Positions 1 through 8,780 of a stretch of 64,000 bases of DNA are shown here, piece by piece. The notes beneath the pieces were generated by a model, which saw only the letters and a program-made list of their open reading frames with translations, did no database searches and had not been told where the DNA came from. The position numbers and the translations under genes are program-made. The DNA is taken from contig CAJWLM010000009.1 in NCBI GenBank assembly GCA_913043025.1, positions 60,329-124,328 of the forward strand, in the 5' to 3' direction. Source of the stretch: an uncultured Rhodospirillaceae bacterium (GTDB lineage: Bacteria; Pseudomonadota; Alphaproteobacteria; UBA8366). Within the stretch, counting starts at the first letter, position 1; the number at the start of each line of letters is the position of its first letter.

Positions 1-141
1 AATAGGAACAGCAAGACTGGGAATAGGCACAAACTCTGGGTTATCTTCGACCAAATTCTGAGTTTTTTCAACAGCGTACACACGCGGTAATATTGAAAAA
101 ACTAATAGAATTGTCAGAACCCAAACACGGTATAAGCTCAT
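1..141 (-). CDS. Secreted or periplasmic protein, N-terminal part only
   Basis: An open frame starts with ATG at 141 on the minus strand and runs off the left edge of the window, giving 47 visible residues. A GAGAAG ribosome-binding site lies just upstream of the ATG. The first 22 residues form a typical Sec signal peptide: a short n-region with one Arg, a hydrophobic core (VWVLTILLVFSIL) and a cleavage site ending VYA before VEKTQ. The visible mature part is Pro-, Glu- and Asn-rich and matches no family I recognise. It lies 139 bp downstream of thiL on the same strand, so it may be the next gene of that operon or have its own promoter. Function unknown. Confidence 0.6.
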   Translation of the reverse strand, partial: MSLYRVWVLTILLVFSILPRVYAVEKTQNLVEDNPEFVPIPSLAVPI

Positions 142-280
142 AATCTTCTCATTATCCGAACTACTTGTGAGTGTCTCAAGCAAGTTATAGATGTTTAATA
201 AACCATATTTGCCGTGGTATTTTTCTCAGAGCTACTCAAGATCTAATTTTTTACCTGATAAAACAATACAACAATATTGA

Positions 281-1243
281 TCAGGAGTGACAATATCCTT
301 CTTTATTCACTTGCATTATATTTCCATCGGCACCGATAAGATTCACGCCTGGTTCTGCGGTTATTTTTCCGATTGCTGTAATATTAACCCCGACATTGAG
401 GAGTGAATCTGCTAAGTCTGGCTCACCTGTAAATACAAGTTCGTAATCATCGCCTCCACCTACAATAACCTGCCAAAGTTCACCGTTTTTAGCTATAGCG
501 TTACGGGCTCCGCATGAGAGCGGGATTTCCGACATTTTAATTTCCGCTCCTAAACCTGCTATTTCAGTCAAATGTCGGATATCTGCAAGCAATCCATCAG
601 ATATATCAGCCGCTGCGCTGGCTCTTCCTCGAAGCGCTATACCCAGGCGAATGCGAGGTTCCGGAATACGATAACAGCCAATCAATTTCTGGATCAATAC
701 CTCGTCAAGATCCGCAAGCATTCCCTGCGCGGCTAGAAGTCCCAGCGCACCGTCACCAATGGTACCACTCACAAAAATTGTTTCGCCCGACTTTGCCCCT
801 GCCCGACGAAGGAGCTGCCCACGGGGTACATGTCCGAATAATGTTGCAGTCAGACAGGCTGGCCCAGGTGTCGACGTACTGTCGCCACCCAACAAATAAA
901 TATCAAACATTTCTTGTTGGACTTTGAGACCGGCACAGAAGGAAATAACCCACTCATCACTATAGCTTGACGGTAACGACCAATTCAGGGTGTAGCAAAT
1001 TGGTTTGGTTCCCATAGCAGCGAGATCAGAAAGATTTACTCGTAATAATTTAGCCGCTACTTCTTCGGGAGACTCACTGCCTAAAAAATGCACTCCAGCA
1101 ACTATGGTATCAGTCGTAACCACGATTTCGTGACCTAATATTCCAGATATCACTCCAGCGTCATCTTTTAGATCAAAAGCTCCGCTCCCCGATAAAGGAG
1201 CAAGTAAGTCACGAATGCGGCCAAATTCACCCTTGCCCAACAT
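281..1243 (-). CDS. thiL: Thiamine-monophosphate kinase
   Basis: Phosphorylates thiamine monophosphate with ATP to give thiamine diphosphate, the last step of cofactor synthesis, in the cytoplasm. At 320 residues it has normal family length. Family motifs are present in order: the DDAGV metal site near residue 27, TTDTIVAGVHF near 43, NLSDLAAMG near 70, LGGDSTSTPG near 117, DISDGL near 215 and GDDYELVF near 265 (AIR-synthase-like fold, PurM superfamily). It begins inside the end of nusB (17 bp overlap), so translation is probably coupled. The nusB-thiL pairing is common in alphaproteobacteria. Identification is firm. Confidence 0.96.
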   Translation of the reverse strand: MLGKGEFGRIRDLLAPLSGSGAFDLKDDAGVISGILGHEIVVTTDTIVAGVHFLGSESPEEVAAKLLRVNLSDLAAMGTKPICYTLNWSLPSSYSDEWVISFCAGLKVQQEMFDIYLLGGDSTSTPGPACLTATLFGHVPRGQLLRRAGAKSGETIFVSGTIGDGALGLLAAQGMLADLDEVLIQKLIGCYRIPEPRIRLGIALRGRASAAADISDGLLADIRHLTEIAGLGAEIKMSEIPLSCGARNAIAKNGELWQVIVGGGDDYELVFTGEPDLADSLLNVGVNITAIGKITAEPGVNLIGADGNIMQVNKEGYCHS

Positions 1244-1748
1244 CAGAGTGCGTCCCTATCATTTCATCCGGACGCAGGTCACGCGCAATCCGGTCCAAAA
1301 GCCCATTAACTAAAGCAGGCTCCCGTTCAGAAAAAAACCGTTCTGCTAACCCTACAAATTCGCTTATCGTGACAGGTGGATCGATATCAAGCCTTTGACC
1401 AAGCTCATAGGTACCCACGCGCAGAATAGTCCTCAAAATAGTTTCTAACTGCCGAGGGGCTCTACCGGCAGCCATTGCGCCTCTTATTAAAACGTCAATA
1501 TCATCGTAATTTGCATTAACGCCCCTGACTAAGTCACTACAAAATGCCATGTCGGTCTCGGCTGGCGGCCAAGCCAGTTGGTCCTCCGTTTCGCAATTTT
1601 CGTAGTTATTGTAATCTCGTCGACGAGCAACTTCATTCAGCACTTGGTCAGCAGGTTTTCCGCTTAGTTCCATTTCATATAGGGATTGTACCGCAACGAG
1701 ACGCGCCGCTCTCCTTGCGGGAGCCATATAAAATTTGGCAATACTCAT
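1227..1748 (-). CDS. nusB: Transcription antitermination factor NusB
   Basis: Small all-helical RNA-binding protein that with NusE (ribosomal protein S10) binds boxA of rRNA leaders and supports antitermination. The 173-residue product has the arginine-rich start (PARRAARLVAVQSLYEMEL) and the conserved C-terminal half with RAPRQLETILRTILRVGTYEL and the VGLAERFFSE helix. Its ATG overlaps the ribH stop by 4 bp (ATGA), indicating translational coupling, and its 3' end overlaps thiL. The ribH-nusB order is a standard bacterial arrangement. A second in-frame ATG seven codons further on could be the real start. Confidence 0.96.
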   Translation of the reverse strand: MSIAKFYMAPARRAARLVAVQSLYEMELSGKPADQVLNEVARRRDYNNYENCETEDQLAWPPAETDMAFCSDLVRGVNANYDDIDVLIRGAMAAGRAPRQLETILRTILRVGTYELGQRLDIDPPVTISEFVGLAERFFSEREPALVNGLLDRIARDLRPDEMIGTHSDVGQG

Positions 1749-2218
1749 GAGCCCATTTGAAAAAAACGTTTGTGTTCAAGCATTTTAATACATGTACGAG
1801 CTGCACCACCGCCCTTATCACCTCCACTCACTGAAGCACGCACTACGGCCTGCTCGCGATTTTCACATGTCAGCAGGCCAAAGCCAATAGCAAGCGAATG
1901 GCCAAGAGAGAGGTCCATAAGTCCTCGGGAAACTTCCTGACAGATATGGTCGTAATGGGATGTCTCACCACGAATTACGCATCCTAAAGCAATAAATCCA
2001 TCGTATTGGTGCCCACTTGCGGTAACGCCTTCCGGTTTTGCCGCGAAGGCGATGGCCGCCGGAATTTCAAAAGCACCAGGAACACTAAACAATTCATAAG
2101 ACGCTCCCAACTCGCCCAACGTTTTCACCGCGCCCTCGAGCAAGTGATCTTGAATTTTCTCGTAGTAGCGACCCTCTACTATCATTATATGTGGTTGAAT
2201 TTTCTCTGCCACCTTCAT
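1745..2218 (-). CDS. ribH: 6,7-dimethyl-8-ribityllumazine synthase
   Basis: Condenses the ribitylamino-uracil with 3,4-dihydroxybutanone 4-phosphate to give lumazine, the penultimate step of riboflavin synthesis; the enzyme forms pentamers or 60-mers. It has 157 residues. Visible motifs are VPGAFEIPAA (substrate pocket), GCVIRGETSHYDHI with the catalytic His near residue 93, and FGLLTCENREQA. It lies 11 bp after ribB and runs into nusB with an ATGA overlap, placing it in the middle of the riboflavin operon. Confidence 0.96.
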   Translation of the reverse strand: MKVAEKIQPHIMIVEGRYYEKIQDHLLEGAVKTLGELGASYELFSVPGAFEIPAAIAFAAKPEGVTASGHQYDGFIALGCVIRGETSHYDHICQEVSRGLMDLSLGHSLAIGFGLLTCENREQAVVRASVSGGDKGGGAARTCIKMLEHKRFFQMGS

Positions 2219-2229
2219 GCACTCAAAAG

Positions 2230-3408
2230 TTACGTGATTGGCTTCTGGCCGACGATTTTCAAGCCATAACCATCTAAGCCGACCACCGAGCGTTTCGTAT
2301 TTGATAACAAGACCATATCGCTTACCCCCAGATCTAAAAGTATCTGTGCCCCTACACCATAATCTCTAAGAGGCGGTTTTGTCGAACCTGCAGGAACACT
2401 ACCGTCTGCAGGTTGGGCAAGTTGATCGGAAAGCTGAGTCGGGTACGGTTCACGCAAAATAACAATAATCCCACTTTCTGCCTCAGCAATCAATTCCATT
2501 GCACGGTGCAAATCGCCCGCACGTTCACCCTTAAGGTTACCCATTACATCATCAAGGAAATTAATAGCGTGCATGCGCACAAGTGTAGGTTTTCCGGCTG
2601 TAATTTCTCCTTTAACAAGCGCGATGTGTTCCGCATAAGCAGCCCTGTTGACATAAACAACTAATCTAAACTCCCCCCCATAAGCACTCGAAAAATTACT
2701 TTCCGCTAACTTTTCAACAATGCGATCGTATTTCCTACGATAAGCGATCAGGTCTGCTATAGCTCCAATTTTTAAGTTATGAAATTGTGCATATGATACC
2801 AAGTCACCGAGCCGAGCCATGGTGCCATCTTCATTCATAATTTCGCAGATCACCCCAGATGGATTGAGACCCGCGAGCCTAGCAATATCGACGGAAGCCT
2901 CAGTGTGGCCAGCACGCACAAGCACACCACCCTTTCGTGCCATAAGTGGAAAAACGTGTCCGGGAGTGCCAATATCTACCATACCCTTAGTTGGATCAAT
3001 AGCAACCGAAATGGTTCGAGCACGGTCAGGCGCGGAAATACCCGTGGTCACTCCCTCACGTGCTTCAATTGATGTGGTAAAGGCTGTTTGATGACGACTC
3101 TGATTTTTCTGGCTCATCAAGTCGAGGCCTAGATGCTCACAGCGAGATTGTGTTAGAGCAAGGCAAATGAGACCACGGCCGTGTGTTGCCATGAAATTAA
3201 TAGCGTCCGGTGTTGCCATCTGCCCCGGTATAACCAGATCTCCCTCGTTCTCTCGTTCCTCATCGTCAACAAGGATAAACATTCGCCCATTACGGGCATC
3301 CTCTATGATATCCTCAATTGGTGAAAGGCAATCATGCTCTCCTGCTTTTCGTTTCTTTGATTTGGTAATGTTCTCTATGTTTTCCATCTCTTCGCTCACG
3401 TCTTGCAT
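2230..3408 (-). CDS. ribB: 3,4-dihydroxy-2-butanone 4-phosphate synthase with degenerate GTP cyclohydrolase II half (RibBX type)
   Basis: The N-terminal half (about residues 30-230) is a complete RibB enzyme converting ribulose 5-phosphate to 3,4-dihydroxybutanone 4-phosphate plus formate: [12 protein letters not shown] near 48, [14 protein letters not shown] near 73, [14 protein letters not shown] near 150, [10 protein letters not shown] and [12 protein letters not shown] are intact. The C-terminal half (about 245-392) aligns with GTP cyclohydrolase II but lacks the zinc-binding Cys cluster of active RibA; the equivalent stretch is [14 protein letters not shown] near residue 280. This fits the RibBX variant known in Proteobacteria, so it should not be annotated as a working bifunctional RibBA. 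A separate GTP cyclohydrolase must be encoded elsewhere. The gene overlaps ribE by 13 bp. Confidence 0.93.
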   Translation of the reverse strand: MQDVSEEMENIENITKSKKRKAGEHDCLSPIEDIIEDARNGRMFILVDDEERENEGDLVIPGQMATPDAINFMATHGRGLICLALTQSRCEHLGLDLMSQKNQSRHQTAFTTSIEAREGVTTGISAPDRARTISVAIDPTKGMVDIGTPGHVFPLMARKGGVLVRAGHTEASVDIARLAGLNPSGVICEIMNEDGTMARLGDLVSYAQFHNLKIGAIADLIAYRRKYDRIVEKLAESNFSSAYGGEFRLVVYVNRAAYAEHIALVKGEITAGKPTLVRMHAINFLDDVMGNLKGERAGDLHRAMELIAEAESGIIVILREPYPTQLSDQLAQPADGSVPAGSTKPPLRDYGVGAQILLDLGVSDMVLLSNTKRSVVGLDGYGLKIVGQKPIT

Positions 3409-4010
3409 TCGTCAATATCTGGCAGAAGCCGAGCAACATATCGAGCCAACATATCAACCTCAAGGTTTACCTTATCTCCGGGCGTCGTTTGCCCAAAACC
3501 TGTGTGTTCAAGCGTGTGAGGGATTATATTAACACCAAAAATCGTCTTATTTGCAGATACCTCAACTTCATTAACAGTGAGTGAAACTCCATCTATGGTA
3601 ATGCACCCTTTGGGCGCGATAAATTTTGCTAAATCGCGAGGTGGTAGAATTTGGAAACGGGTACTATCACCATCTGGCAACCGAGAAATTATTTCAGCAA
3701 CTCCGTCTACATGCCCAAACACGAGATGACCACCGAGTTCGTCTCCAAGCTTTAGCGACCGCTCAAGATTGACAAAATGCCCTTTCTCCCAATCACCCAG
3801 CGTGGTTTTGGATAACGTCTCCGCCGAAACCTCGACGGCGAACCGGCCCGATTTCTTATCAGTGACAGTAAGGCAAATTCCAGAGCAAGCAATAGAGGCA
3901 CCAATCGCCACTTCGCTCATATCAAACTCAGTGTCAATTTCGATCCGCGTATCTCCAGCTCGCTCGATACCGCGTATTACGCCCACATCCTGTATTAAAC
4001 CCGTAAACAT
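3396..4010 (-). CDS. ribE: Riboflavin synthase, alpha subunit
   Basis: Dismutates two lumazines into riboflavin and the ribitylamino-uracil. The 204-residue protein shows the diagnostic MFTGLIQDVG start and two lumazine-binding barrel repeats: roughly residues 1-95, with ACSGICLTV and SAETLSKTTLG, and 96-195, with LVFGHVDGV, CITIDGVSLTVNEV and HTLEHTGF. It is preceded by ribD (9 bp gap) and overlaps the ribB start by 13 bp. Within this operon RibD, RibB, RibH and RibE cover all riboflavin steps except the GTP cyclohydrolase II reaction and the dephosphorylation. Confidence 0.96.
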   Translation of the reverse strand: MFTGLIQDVGVIRGIERAGDTRIEIDTEFDMSEVAIGASIACSGICLTVTDKKSGRFAVEVSAETLSKTTLGDWEKGHFVNLERSLKLGDELGGHLVFGHVDGVAEIISRLPDGDSTRFQILPPRDLAKFIAPKGCITIDGVSLTVNEVEVSANKTIFGVNIIPHTLEHTGFGQTTPGDKVNLEVDMLARYVARLLPDIDECKT

Positions 4011-4019
4011 ATTCCCAAT

Positions 4020-5135
4020 CTATGTCGGCTGCAGGTAAGTTTCCAGCAAATCGTTTCCAATTCGTTCGACAGACGCATGTTGAAAATTCTGAATATCTTT
4101 CAACTCCGAAAGGCCATAGCCTGCTACAGCTGATATTCCGTCGCCACCCATAATAGTTGCAGCCCGGAACCACGATATTCTATCCACTAATCCTAACCGT
4201 AAAAAAGCAGATGCAATCTCACTTCCACCCTCAATTAGAAGCCTAGTGATCCCATACTTCGCCAAAGCGGAGAGCATTTTCTGCAGGTCAACATGGCCAT
4301 TTTCATCGGACGTAATTTGGATGACTTCAATGTCTAGGGCCTGTAATGAGAAAAGCCGCCTCGCATCAACGCCCAATCCTGTAATCAACCATGTGGGAAT
4401 ATTTTTTGAAGAGTTCGCAAGTTCTGATGTCAAAGGAAGCTCTAAACGAGGATCGAGTACTATGCGAACGGGAGACAAATTTTCCATTCCTGCAAGCCGG
4501 CATGTTAGTTTGGGATTATCGATTAATGCGGTGCCGATACCAACCAGCACGGCGTCAACTTCAGCTCGCATCGCGTGAACACGCCGTCGTGCTTGGCAAC
4601 CTGTAATCCATTTGCTTTCACCTCTAGAGGTTGCAATTTTCCCATCTAAAGTTGAAGCCATCTTCAAATGAACCAACGGCCTAGCCTGCGTCACACGAGA
4701 GATGAACCCCGCATTTAATTCTAATGCATCGCTCTCACAAACCCCTACTAAAGTTTGGATCCCAGAATCGCGTAATTTAGCTATTCCTTTCCCGGCAACG
4801 CGCGGATCAGGATCGTAAGCTGCTGCAACAACTCGAGAAACTCCTCCTGCTATTAGAGCATCGGTGCAAGGTGGTGTTTCACCCTGATGGCAACAAGGCT
4901 CTAAAGTGATATAAGCTGTGGCTCCAACAGACGCTTCTCCGGCCCGAGCCAAAGCCTCAGTTTCTGCGTGAGGCCGACCGCCAGGCTGAGTCCAACCCCG
5001 CCCAACAATTACGCCATCCTTTATCACGATACACCCAACGGCTGGATTGGGCCAAACGTTGCCCAAACCCCGCCGAGCCAAAGCTAGGGCGATACGCATA
5101 AAGCGTAAATCCTGGCTATTAATTCCTGTCAGCAC
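4020..5135 (-). CDS. ribD: Bifunctional pyrimidine deaminase/reductase RibD
   Basis: Deaminates then reduces the pyrimidine intermediate of riboflavin synthesis. The N-terminal deaminase domain has the zinc motif HAETEAL and the second half [12 protein letters not shown]; the C-terminal NADPH-dependent reductase domain begins near [13 protein letters not shown] and contains GESKWITG and LLIEGGSE. The start is uncertain. The open frame continues upstream inside nrdR, but family alignment expects only a few residues before [10 protein letters not shown] chose a GTG at 5135 (start [13 protein letters not shown]); an ATG at 5099 with a CAGGA sequence 10 bases upstream is the alternative. The chosen start overlaps nrdR by 17 bp. 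Confidence 0.93.
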   Translation of the reverse strand: MLTGINSQDLRFMRIALALARRGLGNVWPNPAVGCIVIKDGVIVGRGWTQPGGRPHAETEALARAGEASVGATAYITLEPCCHQGETPPCTDALIAGGVSRVVAAAYDPDPRVAGKGIAKLRDSGIQTLVGVCESDALELNAGFISRVTQARPLVHLKMASTLDGKIATSRGESKWITGCQARRRVHAMRAEVDAVLVGIGTALIDNPKLTCRLAGMENLSPVRIVLDPRLELPLTSELANSSKNIPTWLITGLGVDARRLFSLQALDIEVIQITSDENGHVDLQKMLSALAKYGITRLLIEGGSEIASAFLRLGLVDRISWFRAATIMGGDGISAVAGYGLSELKDIQNFQHASVERIGNDLLETYLQPT

Positions 5136-5580
5136 CGAGTTCGTCGGTAATAAACTCTTCAAAATCTTTAGCTTCTCGGAAATTTCGATAGACCGATGCA
5201 AAGCGCACGTAAGCAACTTTATCTAACGAAGCAAGTGCTTCCATTATTAACTCGCCCACGAGATCAGCATTGACGTCGCTCTCGCCGGTGCTTTCTAAGC
5301 GCCGAACAATAGAGTTAACTACTTGTTCAACTCGTTCGGGCTCTACCGGACGCTTACGAAGCGCAATACTCATAGAGCGCACCAACTTGTCTCTATCGAA
5401 TGGCTCTCTCTGCCCATTCTTTTTAACCACAGTAAGGTCACGAAGCTGCACCCGTTCAAAAGTAGTAAACCGTTGGCCACAGTTGGTACAAAAACGCCTC
5501 CGCCTTATCGCAGCATTGTCCTCCGTGGGCCGTGAATCCTTTACCTGAGTGTCATTGTGACTGCAAAACGGACATCGCAT
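5119..5580 (-). CDS. nrdR: Transcriptional repressor NrdR
   Basis: ATP/dATP-sensing repressor of ribonucleotide reductase genes. The 153-residue protein has an N-terminal zinc ribbon (CPFC at residues 3-6, CTNCGQRF near 31) followed by an ATP-cone domain beginning near [16 protein letters not shown] and ending in [11 protein letters not shown]. No nrd gene and no NrdR box is in this window, so its targets lie elsewhere. It sits 36 bp after glyA and just before ribD, the standard alphaproteobacterial glyA-nrdR-rib arrangement. Confidence 0.96.
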   Translation of the reverse strand: MRCPFCSHNDTQVKDSRPTEDNAAIRRRRFCTNCGQRFTTFERVQLRDLTVVKKNGQREPFDRDKLVRSMSIALRKRPVEPERVEQVVNSIVRRLESTGESDVNADLVGELIMEALASLDKVAYVRFASVYRNFREAKDFEEFITDELGADRN

Positions 5581-5616
5581 GGCTCAAATTTCCTCTATAA
5601 CCAGCATCGGCCAAAC

Positions 5617-6927
5617 TCAAAACTCATTCGAATAAATCGGGAAGCGCATACATAGCGCATCAACGCGCTCGCGCACAGACGTCTCTACAACTGTATTCCC
5701 ACGGTCACCGTTGGAGGCAAGACCATCCAAAACCTCAACGATCAACTCTCCGACAGTTCGGAATTCTGACCGCCCAAATCCACGTGTCGTTCCCGCAGGC
5801 GTCCCTAAGCGTACGCCAGATGTCACCATCGGTTTTTCAGGGTCGTAAGGAATTCCATTTTTGTTGCAAGTAAGCCCGGCACGCTCTAGCGCTTTTTCTG
5901 CCACATTACCTGTTAAAGCCTTAGGACGCAGATCTACAAGGACTAAGTGAGTATCAGTACCGCCGGAAACGATATCCAACCCGCCAGCAGCCAAAGTTTC
6001 AGCTAGTGTCTTCGCATTATCAATAATTGCTTGTGCGTAGAGTTTAAAAGATGGCTTGAGTGCCTCACCAAAAGCTGCCGCTTTTCCAGCAATCATATGC
6101 ATCAACGGACCTCCCTGGGTACCAGGGAAAATAGCTGAATTGAATTTCCTCGCTAACTCCTCATCATTACAAAGGATCATACCACCACGTGCCCCACGTA
6201 AAGTTTTATGTGTTGTAGTTGTGACAACGTGTGCATGAGGAAACGGGCTCGGGTGCACGCCACCTGCCACGAGACCAGAGAAATGTGCCATATCAACCAT
6301 AAAAATCGCACCCACAGAGTCGGCAATTTCACGAAACTTTGCAAAATTAATAATGCGTGGATACGCCGATCCTCCCGCAATCAATATTTGTGGCCTGTGC
6401 TGTTTTGCAAGAGATGCAACTTCGTCAAAGTCGATCAAAGCGTTATCTTTGCGCACACCATATTGCACGGCATTAAACCATTTACCTGATTGGTTGGGAG
6501 GAGCCCCGTGGGTTAAATGACCGCCTGCTGCCAGCGACAACCCCATAATCGTATCACCAGGCTTAATCGTGGCCAAATATACTGCATTATTTGCCTGCGC
6601 ACCCGAGTGTGGTTGCACATTAGCAAAACCACAGCCAAATAATTTTTTTGCACGCTCAATCGCTAGCTCCTCAGCGATGTCAACATGTTCACAACCGCCG
6701 TAGTATCGCCGACCTGGGTATCCCTCAGCATACTTATTTGTGAGAACGGACCCTATCGCTTGCAACACCGCGCGACTTACAATATTTTCAGAAGCAATCA
6801 ACTCAATTTGATGCTTTTGCCTAGACAGTTCGCAACCTATGGCTTCTGCCAAATCAGGATCGCTTCCCCGTAAACTATCAGTGAAAAAACCGTCTTCAAA
6901 AATTTCAGCTGTTCTGGCTTCTGCCAT
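5617..6927 (-). CDS. glyA: Serine hydroxymethyltransferase
   Basis: PLP enzyme that interconverts serine and glycine while loading tetrahydrofolate with a one-carbon unit. At 436 residues it has normal length. The N-terminal motif [11 protein letters not shown], the substrate loop [42 protein letters not shown] and the PLP-lysine motif [14 protein letters not shown] are all intact, as is the C-terminal [16 protein letters not shown]. It is 22 bp downstream of rpiB and leads into nrdR. An internal methionine gives no better start. Confidence 0.97.
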   Translation of the reverse strand: MAEARTAEIFEDGFFTDSLRGSDPDLAEAIGCELSRQKHQIELIASENIVSRAVLQAIGSVLTNKYAEGYPGRRYYGGCEHVDIAEELAIERAKKLFGCGFANVQPHSGAQANNAVYLATIKPGDTIMGLSLAAGGHLTHGAPPNQSGKWFNAVQYGVRKDNALIDFDEVASLAKQHRPQILIAGGSAYPRIINFAKFREIADSVGAIFMVDMAHFSGLVAGGVHPSPFPHAHVVTTTTHKTLRGARGGMILCNDEELARKFNSAIFPGTQGGPLMHMIAGKAAAFGEALKPSFKLYAQAIIDNAKTLAETLAAGGLDIVSGGTDTHLVLVDLRPKALTGNVAEKALERAGLTCNKNGIPYDPEKPMVTSGVRLGTPAGTTRGFGRSEFRTVGELIVEVLDGLASNGDRGNTVVETSVRERVDALCMRFPIYSNEF

Positions 6928-6949
6928 TTTTCAATAAGCCCCTCTTGTA

Positions 6950-7384
6950 TTAAGAATACTGTTTCACGCGCCTTTGATGTCTGCCACCCTCAAAAGGCGT
7001 GCCCATAAAGATACTAAGGCAATCGAGAGCTATTTCTATACCTGTCGTACGAGCACCCAACGCAAGCACATTAGCATCATTGTGAGCGCGGGCGAACCGA
7101 GCATCGGTTGCCGAATGACATAATGCTGCACGTACGTGACGATGCCGGTTTGCCGCAATTGATATACCAATCCCAGTACCACAGATCAAAACCCCGCGCG
7201 AAGCTTTTCCCTCAAGCAACGCCAGCGCTACTGCTTCTGCAAAATCAGGATAATCAACCGACCCCGTTTTATTGGTGCCCAAATCAAGCACTTTAAACCC
7301 TAAATCTATCAACCGCACTCCAATTACCGCTTTCATTTCGAAGCCTGCATGATCGGAGGCGATTAACATAGTCTCTTTCACCAT
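6950..7384 (-). CDS. rpiB: Ribose 5-phosphate isomerase B
   Basis: Interconverts ribose 5-phosphate and ribulose 5-phosphate. Ribulose 5-phosphate is the substrate of RibB encoded downstream, which gives the operon a metabolic logic. The 144-residue protein shows ASDHAGFEMK near residue 9, the catalytic Cys in GVLICGTGIGISIAANR and the LCHSATDARFARAHNDANVL segment. It is the first gene of the minus-strand operon, so the promoter for the rpiB-glyA-nrdR-rib-nusB-thiL run should lie in the AT-rich gap just upstream (7385-7784). Confidence 0.95.
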   Translation of the reverse strand: MVKETMLIASDHAGFEMKAVIGVRLIDLGFKVLDLGTNKTGSVDYPDFAEAVALALLEGKASRGVLICGTGIGISIAANRHRHVRAALCHSATDARFARAHNDANVLALGARTTGIEIALDCLSIFMGTPFEGGRHQRRVKQYS

Positions 7385-7784
7385 TTACTCTTTAACCGTT
7401 TTTCTTAGATTATAGCGAGTATTAAATATCTCCAACTTGGATACCACATATCGCGCCATCTTGCCAATCCAACACAAGTTGTCGGGTAACAAAACTTCCA
7501 ACCTGAAATAGGCTTTTCCTTTAACCACAAATGTACAGTTAGGGTAGTAAAATTTACGCAACTAGCTTTAACTCGAATGTAAAAAATGAGTTTATTTATA
7601 CTTTATATTGCGTAGTATAATAATTTTATTGGTATATGTTGTGTAATACTTTTAAACGAATAATCATTATAAATTATTCAACTTAATTTTAAGTATAGAA
7701 ATATATAATATTTACACTCAATATTGACATTCATCTTTTTTTGTGTGATTTATTTAACTATATTATAAAAACTCAGGAACATGG
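7385..7784. promoter_or_regulatory. AT-rich divergent control region between rpiB and the MucR-like gene
   Basis: About 400 bp without a gene. The part from about 7540 to 7780 is strikingly AT-rich, with many TA steps and TATAAT-like words (for example GTATAAT near 7614-7620). It must contain the promoter of the leftward rpiB operon and that of the rightward regulator. MucR/Ros proteins are known to bind AT-rich DNA with low sequence specificity and to repress their own genes, so autoregulation is a reasonable inference. No clear inverted-repeat operator stands out. Confidence 0.5.
7724..7753 (+). promoter_or_regulatory. Candidate sigma-70-type promoter for the MucR-like gene
   Basis: A perfect TTGACA hexamer lies at 7724-7729. 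With 17-18 bp spacing the -10 region would be GATTTA or ATTTAT, which is weak, so only the -35 box is convincing. It is about 60 bp upstream of the start codon and in the right orientation. Confidence 0.3.
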
Positions 7785-8213
7785 GTGATGCGCCAACAAA
7801 TCATAAATCAAAAAGACCAAAAAACTGATATTTTACGCATGACTACTGACGTTGTTTCTGCGTACGTAGGCAACAATACTTTACCACCAACCCAATTGAA
7901 CGATGTTATTCAGATTGTATATGGGTCGCTGCAAAAACTCGATGGTGGCGAAAAAATCAGCGTACGCTCAAAAGCTGCTGTTGCCATCAGAAAATCAATC
8001 ACTCCCGACTACATAGTTTGCTTGGAAGATGGCAAAAGATTGAAAATGTTAAAGCGTCACCTCAGAACAGCTTACGGAATGACACCCCAAGAATACCGTG
8101 CCAAGTGGGGGTTACCTCTGGATTATCCGATGGTTGCCCCAAACTACTCACGCCAGCGATCCGCTTTCGCAAAAAAAATTGGTTTAGGCCACACAGCGGG
8201 TACTGTCGTGTGA
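7785..8213 (+). CDS. MucR/Ros family transcriptional regulator
   Basis: Zinc-finger DNA-binding regulator of a family that controls exopolysaccharide, motility and cell-cycle genes in alphaproteobacteria. The 142-residue protein has the family's N-terminal oligomerisation region (about 15-60) and the C-terminal finger DYIVCLEDGKRLKMLKRHL with Cys/Asp/His ligands, followed by the hallmark EYRAKWGLP, DYPMVAPNYS and AFAKKIGLG. The start is GTG 7785 or ATG 7788; an AGGA at 7775-7778 is 6 and 9 bases away respectively. A 15-codon out-of-frame ORF starts at 7781 and overlaps the beginning. The gene is monocistronic, ending at a strong terminator. Flagellar and polysaccharide genes in this window are plausible but unproven targets. 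Confidence 0.92.
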   Translation: MMRQQIINQKDQKTDILRMTTDVVSAYVGNNTLPPTQLNDVIQIVYGSLQKLDGGEKISVRSKAAVAIRKSITPDYIVCLEDGKRLKMLKRHLRTAYGMTPQEYRAKWGLPLDYPMVAPNYSRQRSAFAKKIGLGHTAGTVV

Positions 8214-8247
8214 TTTTTTCAACGATAATTAGAAAAAAATTCAACCT

Positions 8248-8275
8248 AGCCGATCATTGCGATCGGCTTTTTTTT
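8248..8275 (+). terminator. Rho-independent terminator of the MucR-like gene
   Basis: AGCCGATC at 8248-8255 pairs perfectly with GATCGGCT at 8261-8268 around a 5-base loop (ATTGC) and is followed by a run of eight T. This is a textbook intrinsic terminator 35 bp after the stop codon. It also separates the regulator from the converging small gene. Confidence 0.93.
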
Positions 8276-8292
8276 AAGTTTTACTAAAAAAT

Positions 8293-8496
8293 TCAGATTG
8301 AAGGCGTATCAGCCTTCTTTTTCAAGACATATTGAAGTTTTTTACATGCTGCGAGTCGAAGCGCCCTATCTCCGCGCCTTGGATCACCCACGATTACGGC
8401 CTCTATACCTGTTTGCGTATCAACCGCCGTCACTTTGACATACCGACCGGCACCAATCATTTCAATAATAATACCGTGCTCTTCTCGTTTCGTCAT
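8293..8496 (-). CDS. Small conserved protein of 67 residues, DUF6898-like
   Basis: The protein has charged termini and a central VKVTAVDTQTGIEAVIVGDP segment followed by RALRLAACKKLQYVLKKK. The pattern (xVKVxAID-x-TGxEVxIVG..., then a Leu/Lys-rich helix) resembles small alphaproteobacterial proteins grouped as DUF6898; I assign this from memory of the pattern only. No enzymatic motif, signal peptide or membrane segment is present. It converges on the MucR-like gene, whose terminator lies between them. A real gene is likely; the function is unknown. Confidence 0.65.
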   Translation of the reverse strand: MTKREEHGIIIEMIGAGRYVKVTAVDTQTGIEAVIVGDPRRGDRALRLAACKKLQYVLKKKADTPSI

Positions 8497-8780
8497 AAAT
8501 CAGGCCAATATACCGGAATGCGAAATTTCAAATCGTTTGCTTAAAAGTCTACTTACTGCCACGCATTACATAGGTTCAGCAACGAACTCTATTTAAATAA
8601 ATTTACACCCACTTTTGATCTAGCACATGATCGAAAAATACCACAGAATCACCCTTGGCATTCTAGAAAATTATAGTTTCCGATGTACGACATTAAAATA
8701 CAATTCGCGCTCTAAAAATAAGGAAATGGAAAACATAGCGGAGCGTTCGACAAATAACTATTCTAGTTCATAAAGTGTAA

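Noticed and set aside
3409..4019. FMN riboswitch before ribB
   Set aside because: ribB overlaps ribE and is internal to an operon, leaving no leader for a riboswitch, and no RFN-like element is seen upstream of rpiB either.
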